6,388 nt of DNA from Candidatus Gastranaerophilales bacterium (GCA_947628355.1 CANQZO010000116.1:1-6388); one strand, 5' to 3'; positions 1 to 6,234 are shown, counted from the first letter of the stretch. Translations and numbers: made by a program. Notes: generated by a model not told the origin, from the sequence alone.

Positions 1-76
1 GTGGCGGAATTGGTATACGCGCACGTTTGAGGGGCGTGTGGAGAAATCCTTGGGGGTTCAAGTCCCCCTTACGACA
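1..76 (+). tRNA. tRNA-Leu (anticodon GAG), 5' end cut by window edge
   Basis: This is a class II leucine tRNA reading CUC/CUU codons. The anticodon stem is 22-26 paired with 34-38, with a 7-base loop at 27-33 and anticodon GAG at 29-31. A variable arm forms from GGA (40-42) and TCC (47-49) around a GAAA loop. The T arm is GGGGG (52-56), loop TTCAAGT (57-63), CCCCC (64-68). The 3' acceptor strand is 69-75 and the discriminator base is A76. No CCA is encoded. Base 1 corresponds to the last base of the 5' acceptor strand, so about six bases lie outside the window. The GGCGGAATTGGTA D-arm block is typical of leucine tRNAs. An open reading frame starting inside this gene at 27 is spurious. Confidence 0.95.
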
Positions 77-94
77 ATTTTTCTATAGAAAAAT
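77..94. repeat. Perfect 18-bp AT-rich palindrome just after the tRNA
   Basis: The 18 bases directly after the discriminator base read the same on both strands (ATTTTTCTATAGAAAAAT). The sequence holds a T-run and could help end or process the tRNA transcript, but as a hairpin it has almost no loop and few G-C pairs. Its function is not shown. Confidence 0.4.
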
Positions 95-282
95 AAAACA
101 AAAAGACTTTGAGTTATCGGCTAAAATTAATTTTACTCTAATATATTTATTGGGGATTTTCAGTATGTTGTTTGCTCAAAATATCGCAAACAAAAGATTT
201 TTATTCCCTTATGGTTATTGTTCTTTATACTAGTCTACAATCTAAGCAAAATCTGACAGTTTTTTACAAAAAAACAAGAAGC
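95..282. other. Non-coding spacer between tRNA-Leu and the hsp20 terminator
   Basis: No convincing gene is seen on either strand. The only long open frame (to 233 on the plus strand) begins inside the tRNA and has no ribosome binding site. The stretch is AT-rich. Apart from the hairpin at 168-193 it shows no clear promoter or repeat. Confidence 0.6.
168..193 (+). terminator. Possible weak intrinsic terminator hairpin
   Basis: TTGTTTGC (168-175) pairs perfectly with GCAAACAA (186-193) around a 10-base loop. It is followed by AAGATTTTTA, a short and interrupted T-run. It could be the terminator of the tRNA transcript on the plus strand. The stem has only 8 bp and the T-run is offset, so this is tentative. 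Confidence 0.35.
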
Positions 283-314
283 AAAAACCGCTATTATAAA
301 CAATAGCGGTTTTT
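283..314 (-). terminator. Rho-independent terminator of hsp20
   Basis: A perfect 13-bp stem, AAAAACCGCTATT (283-295) with AATAGCGGTTTTT (302-314), encloses a 6-base loop. It lies about 20 bases past the hsp20 stop codon. On the minus strand the stem ends in five Ts and a further T-rich stretch follows. The A/T tracts at both edges make it potentially bidirectional, so it could also stop plus-strand transcription coming from the tRNA side. Confidence 0.8.
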
Positions 315-334
315 ACTTGATTATTTATATTTTA

Positions 335-790
335 TTATTTTACATGTAATTTTTTTGTTTGTTCTTTTTCTTTATTTTGTTTTGGGGCATTGATTGTTAA
401 AATTCCATGTTCAAGCGTTGCTTCGGTTTTATCAATGTCAATATTTTCAGGAAGCTGAATATATCTTGAAAATTCTCCGTAACTGAACTCCGAATGTTTA
501 TAGTTTTTCTCTTCTTCGCTTGTTTCATCGATTTTTTTAGCTTTGATATTTAAATACTCTTTTTCAATATCAATGTCTAAATCTTCTTTTTTAATTCCCG
601 GAAGTTCTGCTTTAATTTCAAAATAGTTTCCTTTATCTGTAACTTCAATCGGCATTGAAAGTTTTTCCGAATTTTCAAAGTACATATTTTGCGGAAAATA
701 TGTGTCAAAATGTCTGTTTAACAAAGAACTGATTTCGTCATTTATTGTTCTGATGAAATTGTCTGGTGCTTTTCTAACTAAAAATCTCAT
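335..790 (-). CDS. Small heat shock protein, Hsp20/alpha-crystallin family
   Basis: This 151-aa protein is an ATP-independent holdase chaperone, a family that forms cytoplasmic oligomers and binds unfolding proteins. The alpha-crystallin domain runs from about P47 to P136. It begins with PIEVTDKGNYFEIKAELPG (47-65) and ends with the family signature around residues 124-136 (A-x-L-x-x-G-I-L-T-I-x-x-P). A short C-terminal tail holds L148-H-V150, an I/V/L-x-I/V/L motif of the kind that docks neighbouring dimers. The N-terminal arm (1-46) is variable, as usual, and the length is normal. The ATG at 788-790 is supported by AAAGGAG (797-803) six bases upstream. The stop is TAA. The gene is monocistronic and ends at the hairpin 283-314. 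I see no CIRCE inverted repeat or clear -35/-10 pair upstream, so its heat control cannot be read. It has no evident link to the R-M genes. Confidence 0.93.
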   Translation of the reverse strand: MRFLVRKAPDNFIRTINDEISSLLNRHFDTYFPQNMYFENSEKLSMPIEVTDKGNYFEIKAELPGIKKEDLDIDIEKEYLNIKAKKIDETSEEEKNYKHSEFSYGEFSRYIQLPENIDIDKTEATLEHGILTINAPKQNKEKEQTKKLHVK

Positions 791-882
791 AATCTGCTCC
801 TTTCAAACTTAACTATTTACTTTCAACACTTATGTTATAAATCTTTTTTTCATAAATATTGATTTTTTTAACATTTAATTAA

Positions 883-984
883 CAATTTAAAAGAAAAGGA
901 AAATTAGAAGCGGAATTTGTAAAAGAGGTCAAATTTGAAGAAATATTTAAGTCTGTCAATAAAAAGTGGTCGTATTATCTATAA
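883..984 (+). pseudogene. Possible coding remnant, C-terminal fragment without start
   Basis: A plus-strand frame is open from 883 to a TAA at 982-984 and, from 901, reads KLEAEFVKEVKFEEIFKSVN and then KKWSYYL. The charged and aromatic composition looks protein-like, but there is no ATG and a stop (TAA, 880-882) sits directly upstream. I do not recognise a family. It could be the last part of a decayed gene or chance in AT-rich DNA. The fragments that follow at 963-1231 lie in other frames, which fits frameshift decay of one older gene. Confidence 0.22.
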
Positions 985-1231
985 TTATTAATAAAATAAA
1001 GAACAATACTTTAGGAGCAGAAAATCCGTTCCCTGCACCTAATGAGGGATGACAAAAGAAGAACGCAGAACTTTTGTTCAAAAAGTTGCAGAGTCAAGGG
1101 AAATGATGTTAGAGCATAATAACAGAGTATTGTAACAATCCTTATATCAAGAAGTTGATGAAGGCTTTTTGTTCTTTGAATCCAATCACCCGTTATTATC
1201 TTTGTTTTCTAATTGGTTTATTAACAGTTAA
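963..1231 (+). pseudogene. Broken reading frames, possible decayed small gene
   Basis: Three protein-like stretches follow one another on the plus strand. The first frame ends with NNTLGAENPFPAPNEG and a TGA at 1050-1052. An ATG at 1049-1051 overlaps that stop (ATGA) and opens a 28-codon frame beginning MTKEERRTFVQKVAESREMM, which ends at TAA 1133-1135. Beyond that stop, the same frame stays open for another 31 codons (QSLYQEVDEGFLFF onward) to TAA 1229-1231. A GAGGG sequence precedes the ATG, but only one or two bases away. The simplest reading is a degraded gene with one frameshift and one nonsense codon. Alternatives are two tiny coupled genes or chance. I recognise no family. There is no evidence for stop-codon recoding. 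Confidence 0.3.
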
Positions 1232-1263
1232 AAATTTTTCTATACTTATAGTTTCATCGTAAC

Positions 1264-4248
1264 CTAATCTTTTTTATTTCTCAGTTCATTATATATTTCA
1301 GTCAGTAATAATTCTTTAATAAATTTAAGTTTATCGGAATTTTCAAATAAACCTCTAAAGAAATTATCGTTTTCTTCATACCTGTTTATTGCAATGTCAT
1401 TAAATTCTTTTTCATAAAGAGTTCTAAATGCTGTTTTATCGCCGGTTTTAGCAGAAATAGCAATTTTTTTATTTTTCATCACATCCGCTTTTAATTGAGC
1501 TAAAACTCTATCCTGCTGCGTAAATGATGTTCCGAATTTTTTATTAAATTTATCAATAATTTCAGATAGTGTGTCTTTTTCTTTATCTTTTCCCGCAGAG
1601 CCTGTGCCTGATACGGGAGGAAGATAACCCTCTTCATTCTTAAGTGTAATAGTTCCTTCGGATGTTTTTTGTAATTTATAATATTCAAGCAAAAGTGCAT
1701 CATTCAAATTAATTTTATCAGAATTATCTTTTGGCAGAAGTTTTGATAAATATTTTGTATAAACATAAAGTTTTTGCATATCTTTATCAAACATTCTTGC
1801 TACTTGAATTACAAAAGAATAAATCCTGTTAAATGAGTGTAATAATGATTTAAACTCGTCTTTTTGTTTATCTTCCAAAACTTCATATCTTTCTACTGCC
1901 GGTTTTAATATAGGAGATAAAGTATCAAGTGTCGGGGTTGTTTTTTGATAGAATTTTTTAGCAAAATTTTCAACTTCGCTATATTGATATACATGAAAAT
2001 CATCAAGTTTATTTTTTATTTTATAAATAGAATTAGGGTCTGTTTCTTTTTCTAAAACTGTTGTTTCATAATACGGTTGAAATGCTTGTCGAATTTCATC
2101 TTGAGTATTTGCAAAATCAAGAACAAAAGTATCTTCTTTACCTCGCATTGTCCTATTTAATCTTGATAGAGTCTGAACTGCTTTTACGCCGTTTAATTTT
2201 TTATCAACAAACATTGTATGTAATAATGGTTCATCAAACCCTGTTTGATATTTTTCCGCAACAATAAGCATATTATAATCATCATGGAAATATTGTTTTA
2301 GCTGATTTTCTTTTATTCCGTTGATTTTTTCTTCGGTATATTCCTGCCCGTTATCTTCAAGACTGCCCGAAAAAGCAACTAAAACATCTAAATCATTATA
2401 ATTATGAGCTTTTATGTAATCCCTAAAAGCAAATAAATATCTTACTGCATGGAGCCTTGAAGCAGTAACGACCATTGCTTTTGCACGTCCATCTATTTTC
2501 TTTTTTGTAATATTTCTAAAATGTTCTATAATTATTGCTGTTTTTTGTGTAATATTATGCGGGTGCAGACTTTCAAATTTTGAAACCGCTCTTGCAGCCT
2601 TTGCTTTATCATATTCAGGGTCGCCTTTTATTTTTTTAGCAATTTTATAATACTGTTGATAAGTTGTGTAATTTTGAAGCACATCTAAAATAAAGCCTTC
2701 TTCAATAGCCTGTCTCATTGAATATATATGAAACGCTCTATAACTTCCATCTTGTTGTTTTTCCCCGAATAATTGCAGGGTTTTATTTTTTGGAGTAGCT
2801 GTAAAAGCAAAGAAAGATATATTTTTATGAGTTCCATGGGTTATTAATTCTTTAACCAAATTATCTTCATAATCTTCTTTGCTGTTTTCTTCTTTAGCTT
2901 CTTCCAGTGCATATTGTTCTAACAGTTCTTGAGTATCACCAAGTGCTACTTTTAATTTTTTTGCGGCAGTCCCCGATTGTGAAGAATGTGCTTCATCAAC
3001 AATAACAGCGTATCTTTTCCCTGTTGCTTCAACATCTTGGTAAATATAAGGAAATTTTTGCAAGGTTGTAATAATTATTTTAGCTCCGTCATTTAAAGCG
3101 TCTTTCAGGCTTTGAGAGCCTGTTTTAATTGGTCTTACAACACCTGCGGTATGGTCAAATTGATAGATAGTATCTTGCAGCTGGCTGTCTAATATTTTTC
3201 TATCCGTTACTACAATTACGGAATTAAAAATAACTTCATCATTTTTATCGTGTAAACTTTGTAATCTATGTGCAAGCCAAGCAATAGAATTTGATTTTCC
3301 TGACCCCGCACTATGCTGTATTAAATAATTTTTTCCGCTTCCTCTTTCTTTTACATCTGCAAGTAATTTTGTAACAACATCAAATTGATGATAACGAGGA
3401 AAAATCATTGTTTCTTTAGTGCCTGTAATATTTCCTTTTTTATCTTTTATATCTTCTTTTTGCAAGTGCATATATTTATGCAGTATTTCCATTAAAGTAT
3501 CTTTTGTAAGGACTTTTTTCCATAAATAAGATGTAATAAAATCATCTTCTATATTTGGGTTTCCTTTTCCACCGACTTCGCCTGCACCGTTTGAACCTTG
3601 GTTAAAGGGTAGAAAATATGTACTTGCCCCTTGAAGCCTTGTTGTCATAAATACGTTATACAAATCAACGGCAAAATGCACCAATACTCTTTGTTTAAAT
3701 TCAAATAATTTATCTTTTGTAGCTCTATCAAATTTATATTGGTTTATTGCGTTTGTTGTATCCTGCCCCGTAAACTGGTTTTTTAATTCCATTGAAACAA
3801 TAGGAATACCGTTTAATAAAAGGACTATATCAATACTTCTTTCATCAAGCAGAGAAAATTTCATCTGCCTTGTACAATGCAGGATATTTTGATTATATTT
3901 TTCAACAGTATCAGGGTTCATTGAGGTTTCGGGTTTGAAGTAACAAGCATAAAATTGAACACCTCTATCTTTAAAACCATGTCTTAATACTTGTAAAAGA
4001 TTAGTTTCAGCTACTTCTTCCTGAAACCTTTTTAAAAGCTCTTGTTCAGGGTTATCAGGGTAATTTATGCAATGTTTTTGCCATTGTTTTTCTTGCGTTG
4101 TTTTAATAAATTTTAAAAAAGTATCTTCATCTAATGCCGTAGCACGATTTAAAGCCTTTGGCGAGCCTTTTTTAAACCCACCTTCTGTTATTAAATAATT
4201 TTCAATCGCTTCTTCAAAATTTTTTTCTTTTAATAAAGTATCTTGCAT
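1264..4248 (-). CDS. hsdR: Type I restriction enzyme R (endonuclease/translocase) subunit
   Basis: This 994-aa motor and nuclease subunit joins the HsdM/HsdS methylase complex, pulls DNA past the bound complex with ATP and cuts unmethylated DNA far from the recognition site. The N-terminal nuclease domain (about 20-260) has the PD-(D/E)xK residues D140, E154 and K156 (MELK), followed by Q170-Y171 of the Q/Y motif region. The superfamily 2 helicase core follows: Walker A HSAGSGKS (312-319, K318), DEAH box (418-421), TATP motif III (483-486), YQTGFDEP (667-674) and motif VI QTLSRLNR (692-699). A helical C-terminal region (about 740-994) is expected to bind the methylase. Length is normal and all key residues are present, so the gene looks intact. 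ATG 4246-4248 has an AAAGGGA-type site about eight bases upstream. The stop is TAG and no clear terminator follows. It lies downstream of hsdS and the GIY-YIG gene and probably has its own promoter. Confidence 0.96.
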   Translation of the reverse strand: MQDTLLKEKNFEEAIENYLITEGGFKKGSPKALNRATALDEDTFLKFIKTTQEKQWQKHCINYPDNPEQELLKRFQEEVAETNLLQVLRHGFKDRGVQFYACYFKPETSMNPDTVEKYNQNILHCTRQMKFSLLDERSIDIVLLLNGIPIVSMELKNQFTGQDTTNAINQYKFDRATKDKLFEFKQRVLVHFAVDLYNVFMTTRLQGASTYFLPFNQGSNGAGEVGGKGNPNIEDDFITSYLWKKVLTKDTLMEILHKYMHLQKEDIKDKKGNITGTKETMIFPRYHQFDVVTKLLADVKERGSGKNYLIQHSAGSGKSNSIAWLAHRLQSLHDKNDEVIFNSVIVVTDRKILDSQLQDTIYQFDHTAGVVRPIKTGSQSLKDALNDGAKIIITTLQKFPYIYQDVEATGKRYAVIVDEAHSSQSGTAAKKLKVALGDTQELLEQYALEEAKEENSKEDYEDNLVKELITHGTHKNISFFAFTATPKNKTLQLFGEKQQDGSYRAFHIYSMRQAIEEGFILDVLQNYTTYQQYYKIAKKIKGDPEYDKAKAARAVSKFESLHPHNITQKTAIIIEHFRNITKKKIDGRAKAMVVTASRLHAVRYLFAFRDYIKAHNYNDLDVLVAFSGSLEDNGQEYTEEKINGIKENQLKQYFHDDYNMLIVAEKYQTGFDEPLLHTMFVDKKLNGVKAVQTLSRLNRTMRGKEDTFVLDFANTQDEIRQAFQPYYETTVLEKETDPNSIYKIKNKLDDFHVYQYSEVENFAKKFYQKTTPTLDTLSPILKPAVERYEVLEDKQKDEFKSLLHSFNRIYSFVIQVARMFDKDMQKLYVYTKYLSKLLPKDNSDKINLNDALLLEYYKLQKTSEGTITLKNEEGYLPPVSGTGSAGKDKEKDTLSEIIDKFNKKFGTSFTQQDRVLAQLKADVMKNKKIAISAKTGDKTAFRTLYEKEFNDIAINRYEENDNFFRGLFENSDKLKFIKELLLTEIYNELRNKKD

Positions 4249-4286
4249 GTAATTATCCCTTTTGTTGTTTTTGTATTATTTGTTTA

Positions 4287-4317
4287 ATTATATCAAATCT
4301 TTTATCTATTTTTGTCA
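4287..4317 (-). promoter_or_regulatory. Probable sigma70-type promoter of hsdR
   Basis: A perfect -10 box TATAAT is read on the minus strand at 4292-4287, about 40 bases before the hsdR start, and TTTGA precedes it. The best -35 candidate is TGACAA at 4317-4312, with a long 19-base spacer. That hexamer is the edge of a palindromic repeat copy, so the repeat may contribute the -35 element. The -10 is convincing; the -35 is tentative. Transcription would start near 4280, giving a leader of about 30 bases. Confidence 0.5.
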
Positions 4318-4339
4318 TTGCGAGCAAAGCAATCTTTTT
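4314..4339. repeat. Short palindromic repeat, copy 1 (internally shortened)
   Basis: The plus strand reads GTCATTGCGAG then CAAAGC then AATCTTTTT. It matches the copy at 4394-4425 but lacks a GAAGC block in the middle. ATTGC and GCAAT can pair as a 5-bp stem around a 7-base loop, followed by a T-run, so on the plus strand it resembles a weak terminator. Confidence 0.7.
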
Positions 4340-4354
4340 ATTTATTCCCTGTTA

Positions 4355-4382
4355 TTCTCACGTAAAGCAAAACAATCTTTTT
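4355..4382. repeat. Short palindromic repeat, copy 2 (degenerate)
   Basis: This is a diverged copy midway between copies 1 and 3. Its right part, GTAAAGCAAAACAATC plus a T-run, matches copy 3 at 13 of 16 positions before the Ts. Its left part is eroded and can no longer form the stem well. Together the three copies sit about 40 bp apart, each followed by a similar T-rich tail (TTTATTC or TTTATTT), as if duplicated in tandem. Confidence 0.5.
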
Positions 4383-4393
4383 GATTTATTCTT

Positions 4394-4425
4394 CGTCATT
4401 GCGAGCAAAGCGAAGCAATCTTTTA
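4394..4425. repeat. Short palindromic repeat, copy 3; left arm flanking the GIY-YIG gene
   Basis: The plus strand reads CGTCATTGCGAG, CAAAGC, then GAAGCAATCTTTTA. ATTGC/GCAAT and inner GC/GC pairs give a small imperfect hairpin with G-A mismatches. The last three bases (TTA, 4423-4425) are the stop codon of the GIY-YIG gene on the minus strand. The outer 12 and inner 14 bases match the inverted copy at 4695-4733 exactly. Confidence 0.8.
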
Positions 4426-4713
4426 CTTTATTTTGTCATACAAATCTTCCCAATTATCATTAATTGAATTTACAAGCTGAATTTTTTTATTTCTTGAACC
4501 TCCTTTTATTTGTTTTTCTCTTAAAATTGCACTTTCAATATTTTCAAAAACTTCGTAATAAACAAGCTTTGTTAAATTATATTTTTTGCTAAATCCGTCA
4601 ACTAATTTATTTTTATGTTCATAAACTCTCCTTAAAAGGTTATTTGTAACTCCGACGTATAGCGTAGTATTCGTATAATTAGTCATGATGTATATAAAAG
4701 ATTGCTTCGTCAT
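4423..4713 (-). CDS. GIY-YIG nuclease superfamily single-domain protein
   Basis: This 96-aa protein is a stand-alone GIY-YIG domain of the small UPF0213/YhbQ-like kind, predicted to bind and nick or cut DNA. The first motif strand is FIYIMTN (6-12) and the second is LYVGVTNN (18-25, YVG for YIG). R28/R29 and H33 in LRRVYEHK are the expected catalytic-helix residues, and E66 in REKQIKG (65-71) is the expected metal ligand. The family's usual W in the GWSR segment is G here (GGSR, 71-74). ATG 4711-4713 is needed to include the first strand. GAGGA ends six bases upstream of it. The start overlaps the hsdS stop as ATGA, so translation is probably coupled. The first six residues (MTKQSF) and the stop codon lie in flanking repeats. 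Such genes are often multicopy; a role in restriction is not supported by the sequence itself. Confidence 0.88.
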   Translation of the reverse strand: MTKQSFIYIMTNYTNTTLYVGVTNNLLRRVYEHKNKLVDGFSKKYNLTKLVYYEVFENIESAILREKQIKGGSRNKKIQLVNSINDNWEDLYDKIK

Positions 4714-4733
4714 TTACATTCCTCGCAATGACG
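4695..4733. repeat. Short palindromic repeat, right inverted arm, inside the hsdS/GIY-YIG junction
   Basis: On the minus strand it reads CGTCATTGCGAG, a 13-base centre, then GAAGCAATCTTTTA, the inverse of the copy at 4394-4425. It is fully coding. The first part encodes the last hsdS residues RHCEECK and the stop, and the same bases carry a GAGGA Shine-Dalgarno site, the ATG and codons 2-6 of the GIY-YIG gene. Confidence 0.85.
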
Positions 4734-6074
4734 CTCGCTTACCCTTCTTTTCCCTGTAACGCATTCGTAGATGAGAGATTTTTTGTATTGCGTTAATTTT
4801 TCAATTAAGACTTCTTTTTCAGATATTGCCTTATCAATTTCAGAACATTTTTTGTCAAGATATTCTGAAACTTTAATCTGTGTGTCTTTTTCAGGTAAAG
4901 CAAATGAAAAATTGCTGATTTTTTCTTGTGATAAAGAAGCCATAATAGTTCCATTTTGTGATAATTGATAATACTTTTCAAATATTTCACTCTGAATTAC
5001 CCAGTATAAAAATCTATTTTTATAATTTTTATTATTTGGTCTTATTATTAATAGATGGCTATTTAACGATACTTTTTCAGGCTTATTATCGATATATGCA
5101 ATTTTACCAACAGTTCCGTCTTTAGTAATAAGTAAATCGTCACGTTTAACATGTATTTCAGGTGCTTCATTATATCTTTCCTCGGATATGTGATAGCAGG
5201 TTTCCCAATTTACGCGTCCATTAAGAAAATCAGTACCAGTTATTAAATATGCTCCTTCATCAAGAAACTCACTTGCTTTTAAGCCTTGCCACCCAATTCT
5301 TCCTTTTAAATAGTAATTATATTTAATTCTTCCGATTTCCCAATCTTGCGGGATTTTGCCTATCCATTCAATACTGCTGTCTTTTAGAGGTGCGTTTTTA
5401 TCTAAGCCTTTTGTAACGGCTTCGGTTATAACAGATTGTTTGTATTCTTTTAATTTTTCTATAATCAGCTTTTGAACTTCAACAACCCTATCAACCTCCC
5501 CGCATTTTTTATCCAAATAATTAGTAATTCTGTTTTGTTCTTCAATTTTAGGAGTTGCAATAGAAATATTCTTTATTGCAATTTGTGAAACACCACCTAT
5601 TAAACCTGTCATTTTCAAATTAAAATCAGTTAAAAATTCATCAGATTGCAAAATATAATATAAAAATTTACTATTAAAATTCTCTTTTGAACTAAAACAA
5701 CAAAGTTTATTTACAAAACAAACATCTTTATCGGTAAATCCTATTTTTTTTCCTGCACTTCCTCCTTCTATACACAATAGACTTGAATTAGAAGGTGCAA
5801 TCTTAAAATCCTTGTTATTTAATGGTATATATAAACCATTATCATAATTTATTGAATTTGTATCTGCATCTATATCTTTTGTTGCAATATAAGGAATTGA
5901 ATTCTCGTTTAATATATAATTGTCTTTTTCATCATCACTAATACTATTGCCTGTATATAAGTTACAGCAATATTTTATTTTTCTTATATTCCAATCAAAT
6001 GGTATTTCCCCAATCCATTCAATTCCTGAGTCTTTGTATTTATCGTATGTTTTTATATTATTTATCGTTTTCAT
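4710..6074 (-). CDS. hsdS: Type I restriction-modification specificity (S) subunit
   Basis: This 454-aa subunit recognises the split target sequence for both methylation (with HsdM) and restriction (with HsdR). It has the standard two-fold layout. The first target-recognition domain (about 15-185) opens with KDSGIEWIGEIPFDW (14-28). The first conserved coiled-coil spacer (about 186-225) begins YLDKKCGEVD. The second recognition domain (about 231-405) opens with KDSSIEWIGKIPQDW (231-245) and holds GWQGLKASEF and LLITKDGTVGKIAY. A second coiled coil (about 405-440) begins YLDKKCSEID. Both halves are present, so it is full length. The recognition site cannot be deduced. ATG 6072-6074 has AAGG six bases upstream. 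The C-terminal tail after TGKRRVSE is encoded by a palindromic repeat (RHCEECK) and is probably a late addition. The start overlaps an upstream small gene by 17 nt; the stop overlaps the GIY-YIG gene by 4 nt. Confidence 0.95.
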   Translation of the reverse strand: MKTINNIKTYDKYKDSGIEWIGEIPFDWNIRKIKYCCNLYTGNSISDDEKDNYILNENSIPYIATKDIDADTNSINYDNGLYIPLNNKDFKIAPSNSSLLCIEGGSAGKKIGFTDKDVCFVNKLCCFSSKENFNSKFLYYILQSDEFLTDFNLKMTGLIGGVSQIAIKNISIATPKIEEQNRITNYLDKKCGEVDRVVEVQKLIIEKLKEYKQSVITEAVTKGLDKNAPLKDSSIEWIGKIPQDWEIGRIKYNYYLKGRIGWQGLKASEFLDEGAYLITGTDFLNGRVNWETCYHISEERYNEAPEIHVKRDDLLITKDGTVGKIAYIDNKPEKVSLNSHLLIIRPNNKNYKNRFLYWVIQSEIFEKYYQLSQNGTIMASLSQEKISNFSFALPEKDTQIKVSEYLDKKCSEIDKAISEKEVLIEKLTQYKKSLIYECVTGKRRVSERHCEECK

Positions 6075-6234
6075 TGTTTGCCTTATTATTTTCTTGTTGT
6101 GGTACTTGCATTAAATCTATACAATCTTTTATAGCGATTAATCTTTCTTCCAAAGAAACAAAATCCCCACAAGCAATTTTTGCCAGTGTTTCTCCTACAT
6201 CTTTGCATTTTGAAACTTTTTCTAAATCATTCAT
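6058..6234 (-). CDS. Small hypothetical protein (58 aa) upstream of hsdS
   Basis: This short gene begins MNDLEKVSKCKDVGETLAKI and ends in a low-complexity Q/N/K-rich tail (from about 45). I do not recognise its family. Residues 1-44 look mostly helical, with three cysteines (C10, C22, C38) and no signal peptide or membrane segment. Support for reality is strong: the 9-base Shine-Dalgarno GGAGGTGAT (6248-6240) precedes it, its ATG overlaps the upstream stop by one base (TAATG), and its end overlaps the hsdS start by 17 nt. It therefore sits in the R-M transcription unit, where a small accessory or regulatory role is possible but unproven. The second ATG four bases downstream is out of frame and hits a stop at once. 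Confidence 0.7.
   Translation of the reverse strand: MNDLEKVSKCKDVGETLAKIACGDFVSLEERLIAIKDCIDLMQVPQQENNKANNENDK

Larger units (their letters stand above)
4394..4733 (-). mobile_element. Candidate 340-bp repeat-bracketed GIY-YIG module
   Basis: The GIY-YIG gene fills the space between two inverted repeat copies (4394-4425 and 4695-4733). These share CGTCATTGCGAG at the outer ends and GAAGCAATCTTTTA at the inner ends, and differ only in the centre. Gene start and stop both fall inside the repeat arms. No target-site duplication is visible at the edges. The layout resembles a small inverted-repeat mobile unit, or a domesticated nuclease with its cognate repeat, by analogy with REP sequences and their RAYT transposases. 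Mobility is inference; the bracketing is directly visible. Confidence 0.45.

Noticed and set aside
27..233. 68-codon plus-strand open frame after the tRNA
   Set aside because: It begins inside the tRNA anticodon stem, has no ribosome binding site, and its first third is tRNA sequence. Treated as chance.
1003..1133. Inverted 8-mers ACAATACT and AGTATTGT, 116 bp apart, as ends of a small element
   Set aside because: Eight AT-rich bases at this distance are expected by chance, and there is no target duplication or internal structure to support an element.
1136..1231. Stop-codon readthrough or alternative genetic code past TAA 1133-1135
   Set aside because: All intact genes in the window use TAA, TAG and TGA as ordinary stops, so decay or chance is the simpler explanation.
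1240..1251. CTATACTTATAG as a terminator for hsdR
   Set aside because: The stem is only four or five A/T-rich pairs with a tiny loop and no adjoining T-run.
1500..1703. Minus-strand 67-codon frame within hsdR
   Set aside because: It lies in another frame wholly inside the intact hsdR gene, which has all its family motifs; it is a shadow frame.
2061..2267. Plus-strand 68-codon frame antisense to hsdR
   Set aside because: It is antisense to the helicase region of hsdR, with no start signals of its own.
4314..4425. Three repeat copies with ~40-bp spacing as a CRISPR array
   Set aside because: The copies are unequal and decaying, the intervening sequences are similar T-rich tails and not unique spacers, and no cas genes are present.
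4771..4990. Short frames on both strands inside the hsdS 3' half
   Set aside because: Both overlap the hsdS coding frame over conserved HsdS sequence and have no independent start signals.
5920..6114. Plus-strand 64-codon hydrophobic frame antisense to the hsdS start
   Set aside because: Its hydrophobicity reflects T-rich antisense sequence. It overlaps the true hsdS start and the 58-aa gene.
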